Under the pieces are notes generated by a model. It made no database searches and had not been told where the DNA came from. It worked only from the letters and a program-made list of their open reading frames with translations. From assembly GCA_038198775.1 (NCBI GenBank), contig JBBPZV010000034.1, positions 1 through 64,000 of the forward strand: a DNA stretch of 64,000 nucleotides. Reading direction: 5' to 3'. Position 1 is the stretch's first letter. Each line of letters begins with the position of its first letter. This DNA is from JACCYJ01 sp038198775 (lineage in GTDB: Bacteria; Actinomycetota; Actinomycetes; Propionibacteriales; Nocardioidaceae). Both the position numbers and the translations under genes were made by a program. Below are positions 1-8,205 of the stretch, one piece after another.

Positions 1-1
1 C

Positions 2-1321
2 ACCCCTGTCACGTTGCCGGAGCTCGGGGAGAGCGTCACCGAGGGCACCGTCACCCGCTGGCTCAAGCAGATCGGCGACAGCGTCGAGGTGGACGAACCC
101 CTGCTCGAGATCTCCACCGACAAGGTCGACACCGAGATCCCGTCCCCCGTCGCCGGCACCCTGCTGGAGATCAAGGTCGAGGAGGACGAGACCGTCGAGG
201 TCGGTGCCGAACTCGCCGTCGTCGGCGAAGCCGAGGACGGGGAACAACCAGCCGAACCGGAGCAGCCGGAGCCGACCCCTGAGCCAGTCGAGGCACCCGC
301 ACAGCCGCCACCGCGATCGAAGCAGCCGGAGGCCACCCCGGCGCAGCAGGAGCAGCGGCAGCAGTCCCTGGAACGCGTGGAGTCACCGGAACGCCCCGAC
401 CAGCCGCAGCCATCGGAGCAGGCTGCCTCGTACGTGACCCCGCTGGTGCGCAAGCTCGCCGCGCAGCACGACGTCGACCTGGCCTCGGTCTCTGGGACCG
501 GGGTGGGGGGGCGCATCCGCAAGCAGGACGTCCTGGCCGCCGCTGAGACCGGCAAGCAGGAGGCGCAGCAGCCGCCCGCGCCGTCGGCGGCGTCGGAGCT
601 GCGAGGCAGGACCGAGAAGATGTCACGGCTGCGCAAGACCATCGCCGCCCGGATGGTCGAGTCGCTCCAGGTGTCCGCGCAGCTCACCACCGTGGCCGAG
701 GTCGACGTCACCGGTGTCGCCCGACTCCGCGACCGGGTGAAGGAGCAGTTCGAGCAGCGAGAGGGCGTCCGGCTGTCGTTCCTGCCGTTCTTCGCCAAGG
801 CCGCCATCGACGCGCTGCGGACCCACCCGATGGTGAACGCCTCGGTGGACGCCGAGGCGGGGACCGTCACCTATCACGGCGCCGAGCACCTCGGCGTCGC
901 GGTGGACACCGAGCGGGGTCTGCTCGTCCCGGTCATCAAGGACGCCGGTGACCTGTCCATCGCCGGGCTCGCCCGCAAGATCGCCGACGTCGCCGCCCGC
1001 ACCCGCGGCAACAAGATCACCCCCGACGAGCTCTCAGGTGGGACGTTCACGCTGACCAACACGGGCAGCCGAGGTGCGCTGTTCGACACCCCGATCATCA
1101 ACCAGCCGCAGGTGGCGATCCTGGGAACCGGGATCGTGGTCAAGCGGCCCGTCGTACTCGACGACCCGAGTCTCGGCGAGACGATCGGAGTGCGCCGCAT
1201 GGTGTACCTGGCGTTGACGTACGACCACCGGATCGTCGACGGCGCCGACGCCGCCCGTTTCCTCAGCGCGGTCAAGACCCGGCTCGAGGAAGCGAACTTC
1301 GAGGCCGAGCTGGGAGCGTGA
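2..1321 (+). CDS. sucB: 2-oxo acid dehydrogenase E2 (dihydrolipoamide acyltransferase), 5' end cut by window
   Basis: E2 core of a pyruvate/2-oxoglutarate dehydrogenase complex, transferring the acyl group from lipoamide to CoA. The open frame already runs at base 2, so only a few N-terminal residues are missing; the TTG at 14 is internal (reading TLPELGES). In order: one lipoyl domain with the lipoylated Lys in TDKVDTEIPS (about residue 37), a Pro/Glu/Gln-rich linker (about 78-137), a peripheral subunit-binding domain (TPLVRKLAA...GGRIRKQDV), and the acyltransferase domain ending with the catalytic YDHRIVDG motif. The single lipoyl domain differs from the two or three of many actinobacterial homologues. 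Lipoate synthesis genes lie 1.5 kb downstream, which fits its cofactor need. Its stop overlaps the next start (GTGA). Confidence 0.93.
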   Translation, partial: TPVTLPELGESVTEGTVTRWLKQIGDSVEVDEPLLEISTDKVDTEIPSPVAGTLLEIKVEEDETVEVGAELAVVGEAEDGEQPAEPEQPEPTPEPVEAPAQPPPRSKQPEATPAQQEQRQQSLERVESPERPDQPQPSEQAASYVTPLVRKLAAQHDVDLASVSGTGVGGRIRKQDVLAAAETGKQEAQQPPAPSAASELRGRTEKMSRLRKTIAARMVESLQVSAQLTTVAEVDVTGVARLRDRVKEQFEQREGVRLSFLPFFAKAAIDALRTHPMVNASVDAEAGTVTYHGAEHLGVAVDTERGLLVPVIKDAGDLSIAGLARKIADVAARTRGNKITPDELSGGTFTLTNTGSRGALFDTPIINQPQVAILGTGIVVKRPVVLDDPSLGETIGVRRMVYLALTYDHRIVDGADAARFLSAVKTRLEEANFEAELGA

Positions 1322-2217
1322 GCATGCGGTTCGTGGTCGCCGGATCGTCGGGATTCTTGGGCACCGCCCTGCGAGACCGCCTCGCCCGGGACGGCCACGA
1401 GGTGGTGAGGCTGATCCGCGGCGATGCCGCGACCCCCTCGGAGTCGAGCTGGGACCCGTACGCGGGTGAGGTCGACGCGGAGGTGATCGCGGGCGCCGAC
1501 GTCGTGGTCAACCTCGCCGGCGCGCCGATCGAACGGTGGCCGTGGACCGATGCCCACCGCGAGCAGATCCGGCGCTCGCGGGTGGAGAGCACCGCAACCT
1601 TGGCGGCGGCGGTGGCGGCCGCACCCGACCCGCCGGTACTGCTCGCCGGCTCGGGTGCCAGCCGCTACGGCGGCGACCGTGGGGGCGAGACGCTTCCCGA
1701 GTCGTCCTCGGACGGCACCGGGTTCCTGGCCGAGGTGGTGCGCGATTGGGAGACGGCGACAGCGCCGGCCGCTGCCGCCGGCGCCCGGGTCTGCCATCTG
1801 CGTACCACCGTGGTGCTCGGTCCCGGCGGCGGCGCCTTTGCGCTGATGAGCCTGCCGTTCCGGCTGGGGCTCGGTGGCACGATCGGCTCCGGCGAGCAGT
1901 ACTTCCCCGCGATCTCGCTGTCCGACTGGGTCAGCGCGGTGCTGTTCCTCGCCGCCACCCCGGACGCAGCCGGCGCCTACAACCTCGCCGCCCCGGAGCC
2001 GGTGACCAACGCGGAGTTCACCGCGATCCTGGCCGAGCGCCTGCACCGTCCGGCGAGGTTGCGGGCACCCGCGTCGCTGCTGCGAGCCGTCCTCGGCGAC
2101 CTGGCCCAGACCCTGCTGGGTTCGCTGCGGGTGGTGCCCGAGCGGCTGCTCGCGGCCGGTTTCAGCTTCGAGCAGCCGGACATGGCGGCGATCGTGCGAG
2201 CTGCGCTGCGGTCGTGA
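1318..2217 (+). CDS. TIGR01777-family NAD-dependent epimerase/dehydratase (SDR39U/YfcH-like)
   Basis: Extended short-chain dehydrogenase-like protein of 299 residues. The N-terminal Rossmann motif VAGSSGFLGTAL lies at about residues 7-18 and the family signature NLAGAPIERWPWTDAHR at about 62-79. It ends in the DUF1731-like C-terminal stretch (LLGSLRVVPERLLAAGFSFE...). The GTG start overlaps the sucB stop by 4 nt, so translation is probably coupled; an ATG two codons later is an alternative start. This gene sits between the E2 gene and lipB in many actinobacteria. The substrate is unknown; old annotations as a cell division inhibitor are not supported by anything seen here. Confidence 0.9.
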   Translation: MSMRFVVAGSSGFLGTALRDRLARDGHEVVRLIRGDAATPSESSWDPYAGEVDAEVIAGADVVVNLAGAPIERWPWTDAHREQIRRSRVESTATLAAAVAAAPDPPVLLAGSGASRYGGDRGGETLPESSSDGTGFLAEVVRDWETATAPAAAAGARVCHLRTTVVLGPGGGAFALMSLPFRLGLGGTIGSGEQYFPAISLSDWVSAVLFLAATPDAAGAYNLAAPEPVTNAEFTAILAERLHRPARLRAPASLLRAVLGDLAQTLLGSLRVVPERLLAAGFSFEQPDMAAIVRAALRS

Positions 2218-2220
2218 GGC

Positions 2221-2727
2221 TCATCCGGCCACCCGGCGGACCGCCGCGATCCGCCAACCGACCCTGGTGCGGTCCAGCCGGATCGACCAGCGCGTCGCCC
2301 GGTCCTGGGGCAGCGTCACCACCCCGGTCTCGGTGTGCGCGGTTGGTCGGTTCAGCCGGTCGACCACGCGCAACAGCACCGACCCGGGGCTTGTTGTCCG
2401 CGTGCGCACGGCGAACAGCTCGAACCGGACCCCGGTGAGCCGGATTTCCCGTTTCGCGTACGCCCGCAGCACCGCCCGGTCCCGGCGCAGCACCGCCGAG
2501 CCGGCCAGGTAGACCTCGCGCAGCACCCGCAGGTCGGCTGAGGCGTACGCGCGCGCTCGCCGACGGTCCAACCGGTGCAACACCCGTGCCCAGTGGTGCG
2601 CGGGGGCGGCGACAGCCCCCGCCTCCGCGGCCGGGACCGACCGGGACGGTGCGCCGGCAGCCGGCGGCTGTGCCGCGCCGGAGCAGACCAGGACAACACC
2701 CACCAGGCACAGGCCGAACCGGATCAC
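2221..2727 (-). CDS. predicted secreted protein of unknown function
   Basis: A 168-residue protein starting at GTG with a hydrophobic N-terminus (RFGLCLVGVVLVCSGAA), which suggests a signal peptide. The Cys lies after VLV, so it does not make a good lipobox. After an Ala/Pro linker the body is rich in Arg, with segments such as ARAYASADLRVLREVYLAGS and a C-terminal WRIAAVRRVAG. The alternation of short strands with a central helix is reminiscent of SnoaL/NTF2-like or Mce-associated proteins, but I cannot assign a family. It converges on the upstream epimerase gene (3-nt gap) and is divergent from lipB. Confidence 0.6.
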   Translation of the reverse strand: MIRFGLCLVGVVLVCSGAAQPPAAGAPSRSVPAAEAGAVAAPAHHWARVLHRLDRRRARAYASADLRVLREVYLAGSAVLRRDRAVLRAYAKREIRLTGVRFELFAVRTRTTSPGSVLLRVVDRLNRPTAHTETGVVTLPQDRATRWSIRLDRTRVGWRIAAVRRVAG

Positions 2728-2802
2728 GTCCTCAGCCTGGTCCAGCGGAACCCCCTCCGGTGCGTCGTCCACAGGGCAGATTCCGCGATTACTGTGACGG
2801 CT

Positions 2803-3555
2803 ATGGAGGGCAACGCTGTGATAAGCGTCCGCCGCGACGCGCTGGGTCGCCAGCCGGTCGACTACGTGCACGCCTGGCAGGAGCAGCGCCGCTGGCACAC
2901 CGCCCGGGTCGCAGGCGAGGTGGGGGACCTGGTGTGGCTGCTCGAGCACCCGCCGGTCTACACCGCCGGCAAGCGCACGGCGCCGCACGAACGGCCGCTC
3001 GACGGTACCCCCGTCGTCGACGTCGACCGCGGGGGCAAGATCACCTTCCACGGCCCGGGCCAGCTGGTCGGCTACCCGGTCGTGGCGCTGCCCGGCCACG
3101 TCTACGTCGTCGACTACGTCCGCCGGGTCGAAGAAGCCCTGATCCGCACCTGCGCGGACCTCGGGCTGCCCGCCGGCCGGGTGGCCGGCCGGTCCGGAGT
3201 GTGGCGCGGCGCCGATCGGCGCGGCCCTCAGCGCAAGCTGGCTGCCATCGGGGTACGGGTCTCCGCCGGGGTGACCATGCACGGATTCGCGCTCAACTGC
3301 GACGTCGACCTGGCCGCGTACGAACGCATCGTCCCCTGCGGCATTCCCGATGCCGGCGTCTCCTCGCTGAGCGCCGAGCTGGAGCGAGTCGTTCCCGTCA
3401 CCGAGGCCGCCGACGTCTTGGTGCCCCATCTGCGCGAGCTGCTTCGCTGGGGGGACTACATCCGCGCACCTGACCTCGCGGCCGAGGCCGGAGACCTGGT
3501 CAAGCTCGACGGTGACGGCAGCCCCGGCGCGGTCGGGACCGCCCGCGTACGCTGA
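2803..3555 (+). CDS. lipB: octanoyl-[acyl carrier protein]:protein N-octanoyltransferase
   Basis: Transfers octanoate from ACP to the lipoyl-domain lysine of E2 and GcvH proteins, the first step of de novo lipoylation. The start is the ATG reading MEGNAVISV. Visible motifs: RGGKITFHGPGQLVGYP (substrate pocket), RKLAAIGVR with the conserved catalytic Lys, and NCDVDL...IVPCGIPDAGVSS with the catalytic Cys. Length (250 aa) is normal for actinobacterial LipB. The lipA start follows 4 nt after the stop, so the two are one transcript. The E2 gene 1.5 kb upstream supplies a substrate domain. Confidence 0.95.
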   Translation: MEGNAVISVRRDALGRQPVDYVHAWQEQRRWHTARVAGEVGDLVWLLEHPPVYTAGKRTAPHERPLDGTPVVDVDRGGKITFHGPGQLVGYPVVALPGHVYVVDYVRRVEEALIRTCADLGLPAGRVAGRSGVWRGADRRGPQRKLAAIGVRVSAGVTMHGFALNCDVDLAAYERIVPCGIPDAGVSSLSAELERVVPVTEAADVLVPHLRELLRWGDYIRAPDLAAEAGDLVKLDGDGSPGAVGTARVR

Positions 3556-3559
3556 CGGG

Positions 3560-4504
3560 GTGACGATCCCCCCCGAAGGCCGCCGGCTGCTCCGGCTCGA
3601 GGCGCGCAACGCGCGGACCCCGATCGAGGCCAAACCGGAGTGGATCAAGACCCGGGCCAAGATGGGCCCGGAGTACCGCGACCTGCACGCGCTGGTGAAG
3701 CGGGAGGGCCTGCACACCGTGTGCCAGGAGGCCGGCTGCCCCAACATCTTCGAGTGCTGGGAGGACCGCGAGGCGACGTTCCTCATCGGCGGCGACCAGT
3801 GCACCCGCCGCTGCGACTTCTGCCAGATCGACACCGGCAGGCCGGCGTCCTTGGACCGCGACGAGCCACGCCGGGTCGCGGAGTCGGTACGCACGATGCG
3901 GCTGCGCTACGCGACCGTCACCGGCGTGGCACGCGACGATCTCCCGGACGAGGGCGCCTGGCTTTATGCCGAGACGATCCGCCAGATCCACTCGCTCAAC
4001 CCCGGCGTCGGTGTCGAGATGCTGGCCCCGGACTTCTCCGGGCGCCCCGAGCCGCTGGCGGAGGTGTTCGCCTCCGCCCCCGAGGTGTTCGCCCACAACC
4101 TCGAGACCGTCCCCCGGATCTTCCGCCGCATCCGCCCCGGCTTCCGCTACCAGCGCTCGCTGGATGTCATCTCGGCGGCGCGGGCGTACGGGCTGGTCAC
4201 CAAGTCCAACCTGATCCTCGGGATGGGCGAGGACACCGCCGAGGCGGTGGCATCACTCGAGGACCTGCGAGGCGCCGGCTGCGACCTGGTGACGATCACG
4301 CAGTACCTCCGGCCCTCGCCACGCCACCACCCGGTCGAGCGTTGGGTGAAGCCCGACGAGTTCGTCCAGCTTCGCGACGAGGCGGTCGCGATGGGCTTCG
4401 CCGGGGTGATGGCGGGACCGCTCGTACGCTCGTCCTACCGCGCCGGACGGCTGTACCACCAGGCGGTCCAGCAGCGGACGGCAAAGGATCCGCTCGGCGC
4501 GTAG
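3560..4504 (+). CDS. lipA: lipoyl synthase (radical SAM)
   Basis: Inserts two sulfur atoms into the octanoyl group on the lipoyl domain. Both iron-sulfur clusters are recognisable: the auxiliary cluster motif CQEAGCPNIFEC near residues 55-66 and the radical-SAM motif CTRRCDFC near 82-89. The C-terminal RSSYRAG matches the conserved RSSY loop. The GTG start (VTIPPEGRR) lies 4 nt after lipB; a longer frame upstream overlaps lipB and is not needed. Length is 314 aa, as expected. Confidence 0.95.
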   Translation: MTIPPEGRRLLRLEARNARTPIEAKPEWIKTRAKMGPEYRDLHALVKREGLHTVCQEAGCPNIFECWEDREATFLIGGDQCTRRCDFCQIDTGRPASLDRDEPRRVAESVRTMRLRYATVTGVARDDLPDEGAWLYAETIRQIHSLNPGVGVEMLAPDFSGRPEPLAEVFASAPEVFAHNLETVPRIFRRIRPGFRYQRSLDVISAARAYGLVTKSNLILGMGEDTAEAVASLEDLRGAGCDLVTITQYLRPSPRHHPVERWVKPDEFVQLRDEAVAMGFAGVMAGPLVRSSYRAGRLYHQAVQQRTAKDPLGA

Positions 4505-4545
4505 GCTGACGCCCGTCCGCCTCCTCGCAGCCGAAGGCACACCGC

Positions 4546-5238
4546 ATGTCGACACCCGCCACGCCGGCGAAGAAGGGCCGGCTGCGCCAGATGGCGGCCG
4601 CCTACCGGATCACCAAGCAGTCCGACCCAAGGCTGGGCTGGGTGCTGCTGGCCTGGTTCTTCGGCGTCGGCGCGGTGGTCGGGGTGCTCGGCTGGGTGCT
4701 GCTGTACCCCGTCATCGGTGTCGTGTTCGGTGTGCTGTTCGGTCTGCTGGCCGCGCTGATCGTCTTCGGCCGGCGAGCCGAGCGCGCCGCCTACTCCCAG
4801 GTGGAGGGGCAGGCCGGTGCCGCGGCCGGGGCGCTGCAGATGCTGCGCCGGGGCTGGTCGGTGAAGCCGGCGATCGCGTTCACCAAGAACCAGGACGTGG
4901 TGCACCGGGTGGTCGGGCTCCCGGGCATCGTGCTGGTGGGCGAGGGCAACCCCAGCCGGGCCCGCCACCTGGTGACGGCGGAGAAGAAGAAGCATGCCCG
5001 GGTTGCTCCGGACGTGCCGATCTATGACGTGATGGTCGGTGAGGAGGATGGCTGCGTTCCGCTGCCCAAGCTCGTCCGGCACCTCCGCAAGCTCCCCCGC
5101 AACATCCGGCCGGCGGAGATGACCGAGCTGCTGCAACGGCTCAAGGCGCTCGACGCGATGCGGCCGCCGGCGCCGCTGCCACGGGGGCCGATGCCCACCA
5201 GTGCCAGGGAAGCCCGCCGCCTGATGCACGGCCGCTGA
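4546..5238 (+). CDS. DUF4191 membrane protein
   Basis: A 230-residue protein with two adjacent transmembrane helices (about residues 30-75, LGWVLLAWFFGVGAVVG and VIGVVFGVLFGLLAALIV). A soluble C-terminal half follows, rich in basic residues and containing GLPGIVLVGEG and PLPKLVRHLRKLPRNIRP. This is the DUF4191 family, conserved directly downstream of lipA in actinobacteria; its function is unknown. ATG start, 41 nt after lipA. Confidence 0.85.
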   Translation: MSTPATPAKKGRLRQMAAAYRITKQSDPRLGWVLLAWFFGVGAVVGVLGWVLLYPVIGVVFGVLFGLLAALIVFGRRAERAAYSQVEGQAGAAAGALQMLRRGWSVKPAIAFTKNQDVVHRVVGLPGIVLVGEGNPSRARHLVTAEKKKHARVAPDVPIYDVMVGEEDGCVPLPKLVRHLRKLPRNIRPAEMTELLQRLKALDAMRPPAPLPRGPMPTSAREARRLMHGR

Positions 5239-5299
5239 CCCCAAACCCGGACGAATGCAAGCGACACGTGCTGCGCGGCGGGGCTATAACCTGCGCGTC

Positions 5300-6157
5300 A
5301 TGACCGAGCAGACACCCGAGCCCCTGCCGAGTGCGCAACAACACCCGGCGAACTGGTACCCCGATCCCTGGGGGCAGCACGAGCACCGCTACTACGACGG
5401 GCAGCAGTGGACCGAGCACGTCGCGTCGCACGGCCGGCAGAGCGTGGCGCCTCCGCCGGCCCAGGCAGGACACGTTCCCACCGTCAACCGCTCGACGGAC
5501 AAGGTGCAGCGCGACGTGGCCCGGGCCGGTGTCCAGGCCGGGATGGCGACCGGCGGCGGCCACCTGATGAACGAACCGGTCCTGGTCGTGAACCAGAAGG
5601 CCAAGCTGATCGAGCTCAACAACGAGTACGCGGTCTACGACCAGCTGGGCAACCAGCTCGGCGCGGTTCGCCAGGTCGGCCAGAGCGCGCTGAAGAAGGC
5701 GGTCCGGCTGCTGTCGTCGTACGACCAGTACCTCACCCACAAGCTGCAGGTCGTGGACATGGCGGGCAACGTGCTGCTGGCGCTGACCCGGCCGGCGAAG
5801 CTGATGAAGTCGCGCGTCATCGTCGAGGACGGCGCCGGTCGCCCCGTCGGCGAGATCGTGCAGCAGAACGTCTTCGGCAAGATCCGCTTCGCGATGGAGT
5901 CCGGTGGGGTCGCGTACGGGTCGATCAACGCCGAGAACTGGCGGGCCTGGAACTTCTCGATCCGCGACGCTCAGGACAACGAGGTCGCTCGCATCACCAA
6001 GACGTGGGAGGGCCTAGCGAAGACGATGTTCACCACGGCCGACAACTACGTGGTGCAGGTCCACCGGCCACTCGACGAGCCGCTACGCAGCCTGGTCGTG
6101 GCGTCGGCGCTGTCGGTGGACACCGCTCTCAAGCAGGACCAGCGCGGGCTGGGCTGA
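5300..6157 (+). CDS. DUF2510 + phospholipid scramblase/LURP-like protein
   Basis: A 285-residue protein. The N-terminal DUF2510 module (ANWYPDPWGQHEHRYYDGQQWTEHV split around residues 14-38) is a short tryptophan motif common in actinobacterial membrane-associated proteins. The remainder (from about residue 90, NEPVLVVNQKAKLIELNNEY) has the twelve-strand scramblase-like pattern with repeated LLA/VRRL strands and the ITKTWEG segment typical of the family. A role at the membrane is inferred; actual lipid scrambling is not shown. The ATG start is chosen because the upstream extension has no homology-like features. Confidence 0.8.
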   Translation: MTEQTPEPLPSAQQHPANWYPDPWGQHEHRYYDGQQWTEHVASHGRQSVAPPPAQAGHVPTVNRSTDKVQRDVARAGVQAGMATGGGHLMNEPVLVVNQKAKLIELNNEYAVYDQLGNQLGAVRQVGQSALKKAVRLLSSYDQYLTHKLQVVDMAGNVLLALTRPAKLMKSRVIVEDGAGRPVGEIVQQNVFGKIRFAMESGGVAYGSINAENWRAWNFSIRDAQDNEVARITKTWEGLAKTMFTTADNYVVQVHRPLDEPLRSLVVASALSVDTALKQDQRGLG

Positions 6158-6214
6158 GCAGGTCCTGCAGCTTGCCCGCGACGGCGCCCTTTCAGCGCTT
6201 GCCCGCTGCGCCGG

Positions 6215-6640
6215 TCAGCGGCGTACGACGACGGTGCCGCTGGCGAGGTCGTGCAGCCCCCGTTGGTCGCGGTCGAACACCAGCGGCGGGATCGCCAGGC
6301 AGATCAGCAGAGACCGCAGCGCCGCTCGGGGCAGCCCGACAGGGCGACCGTCGAGGCGGGCGACGCCGATGCCGACCACCCGCTGCCCGAGGGACGATCC
6401 GAGCAGGCCGGTCAGCACCGTGAGCTCCACCAGCAACGCGCCCACCGGCGCCCACACCTCGCTACCGTGCCCGGTCCACACCCGGGCACCGACGAATGCC
6501 GAAACGACGAGCAGCGAGGCCGCCCAGTCGAGGCACAACGCGACGATTCGCCGACCCCAGCCGGCGACCGAGCCGGAACCTGTCTGAGGCAGCCCCAGCC
6601 GCTGACCCGGGTGGGCCCGCGAGCTCACCGCCTGCGCCAC
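6215..6640 (-). CDS. RDD-family membrane protein
   Basis: A 141-residue membrane protein with the RDD hallmarks: an Arg near the start of helix 1 (GWGRRIVALCLDWAASLLV with the Asp), a second helix around LLVELTVLTGLLGSSLGQRVVGI, and a third with the Asp pair (PPLVFDRDQRGLHDLASGTVVV). Start is GTG. RDD genes are regularly found divergent from glnA in actinobacteria, as here. The transported substrate, if any, is unknown. Confidence 0.85.
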   Translation of the reverse strand: MAQAVSSRAHPGQRLGLPQTGSGSVAGWGRRIVALCLDWAASLLVVSAFVGARVWTGHGSEVWAPVGALLVELTVLTGLLGSSLGQRVVGIGVARLDGRPVGLPRAALRSLLICLAIPPLVFDRDQRGLHDLASGTVVVRR

Positions 6641-6664
6641 CCGATGAGCCTAACCGCCGAGGGT

Positions 6665-6691
6665 GTAACACGGCCGAAACACCGGTGACAC
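6665..6691 (+). promoter_or_regulatory. GlnR box upstream of glnA
   Basis: Three pentamers in perfect 11-nt phasing, GTAAC-n6-GAAAC-n6-GACAC, match the a-site/b-site arrangement of actinobacterial GlnR boxes. They lie 60-86 nt before the glnA start. GlnR is the OmpR-type nitrogen regulator that controls glnA in this group. The assignment is by consensus match and position. Confidence 0.75.
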
Positions 6692-6750
6692 GTCGGCGAG
6701 ACAGGCCGCACCTACCGTCGGTGCCCAACAACGCCACCTGAGGAGGACCC

Positions 6751-8172
6751 GTGTTCGGTAACGCCGATGAGCTGCTCGAGTACGTCGAGACCAACGGCGT
6801 CGAGTTCGTCGACGTACGCTTCTGCGACCTGCCGGGCATCATGCAGCACTTCACGGTCCCGGTGTCGTCGTTCGACCGGTCGGTGTTCGCCGACGGGCTG
6901 ATGTTCGACGGGTCGTCGATCCGTGGCTTCCAGGCCATCCACGAGTCCGACATGGCGCTCTTCCCCGACCCGACCACCGCGTACGTCGACCCGTTCCGCA
7001 CCGACAAGACCCTCGCGGTGAGCTTCTTCATCCACGACCCGCTCACCGGCGAGCCGTACTCGCGGGACCCGCGCAACATCGCCCGCAAGGCGCAGGCGTA
7101 CCTGGCGAGCACCGGGGTCGGCGACACCGCGTACTTCGCGCCGGAGGCGGAGTTCTACGTCTTCGACAACGTCCGGTTCGCCACCCGCGAGCAGGAGGGC
7201 TACTACCACATCGACTCCTCCGCGGCCGCGTGGAACACCGGCGCCGAGGGCACCGACAACCGCGGCTACAAGGTGCGCTACAAGGGCGGCTACTTCCCGG
7301 TCCCGCCGTACGACCATTTCGCCGACCTGCGCGCACAGATGTCCCGCCAGCTGGAGGCCGCCGGACTCACCGTTGAGCGCCAGCACCACGAGGTGGGCAC
7401 GGCGGGACAGGCGGAGATCAACTACCGCTTCGACGAGCTGCTGCCGGCTGCGGACAACCTGATGAAGTTCAAGTACGTGGTGAAGAACGTCGCCTGGGCG
7501 GCCGGCAAGACCGCGACGTTCATGCCGAAGCCGATCTTCGGCGACAACGGGTCCGGCATGCACTGTCACCAGTCGCTGTGGGCGGACGGGGAGCCGCTGT
7601 TCTACGACGAGACCGGCTACGCGGGGCTGTCGGATGTGGCGCGGTACTACATCGGCGGAATCCTCGCGCACGCGCCGTCGCTGCTGGCGTTCACCAACCC
7701 CACCGTGAACTCCTACCACCGGCTGGTGCCCGGCTTCGAGGCACCGGTCAACCTGGTCTACTCCCAGCGCAACCGCTCCGCCTGCATCCGCATCCCGATC
7801 ACCGGCGCCAACCCGAGGTCCAAGCGGATCGAGTTCCGCTGCCCCGACCCCTCGTCGAACCCGTACCTCGCGTTCTCCGCGATGCTGCTAGCCGGGTTGG
7901 ACGGGATCCGCAACAAGACCGAACCCGCCCAGCCGATCGACAAGGACCTCTACGAGCTGCCACCCGAGGACTACCACGGGGTGCCCACCGTGCCGGCGAC
8001 GCTCGGTGCGGTGATCGACGCGCTCGAGGCCGACCACGAGTTCCTGCTCGCCGGTGACGTGTTCACGCCCGACCTGATCGAGACCTGGATCGACCTCAAG
8101 CGCACCAACGAGATCGCCCCGATCGCGCTGCGGCCGCATCCGCACGAGTTCGAGCTCTACTACGACATCTAG
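6751..8172 (+). CDS. glnA: type I glutamine synthetase (GSI-beta)
   Basis: Makes glutamine from glutamate, ammonia and ATP. The 473-aa length, FDGSSIRGFQ, NGSGMHCHQS (ATP and metal region), NRSACIRIP and the tail HEFELYYDI are typical. The adenylylation site is Tyr401 in KDLYELPPE, so this is the enzyme that GlnE (glnE at 42-45 kb) would modify. The GTG start follows an AGGAGG ribosome site. The last codons and stop lie in the attachment core of the integrated element: the core covers FELYYD and the final Ile-stop (ATC TAG) is element DNA, replacing an original Val-stop that is stranded at 16820-16825. Confidence 0.97.
   Translation: MFGNADELLEYVETNGVEFVDVRFCDLPGIMQHFTVPVSSFDRSVFADGLMFDGSSIRGFQAIHESDMALFPDPTTAYVDPFRTDKTLAVSFFIHDPLTGEPYSRDPRNIARKAQAYLASTGVGDTAYFAPEAEFYVFDNVRFATREQEGYYHIDSSAAAWNTGAEGTDNRGYKVRYKGGYFPVPPYDHFADLRAQMSRQLEAAGLTVERQHHEVGTAGQAEINYRFDELLPAADNLMKFKYVVKNVAWAAGKTATFMPKPIFGDNGSGMHCHQSLWADGEPLFYDETGYAGLSDVARYYIGGILAHAPSLLAFTNPTVNSYHRLVPGFEAPVNLVYSQRNRSACIRIPITGANPRSKRIEFRCPDPSSNPYLAFSAMLLAGLDGIRNKTEPAQPIDKDLYELPPEDYHGVPTVPATLGAVIDALEADHEFLLAGDVFTPDLIETWIDLKRTNEIAPIALRPHPHEFELYYDI
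8144..8166 (+). repeat. attL core (23-bp direct repeat, copy 1)
   Basis: This stretch, coding FELYYD at the glnA C-terminus, is identical over 23 bp to 16797-16819. Sequence diverges on both sides, which defines the core of recombination. Confidence 0.9.
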
Positions 8173-8205
8173 GCTCTATACCCCGCCTGACCTGCGGAAA
8201 CGTCC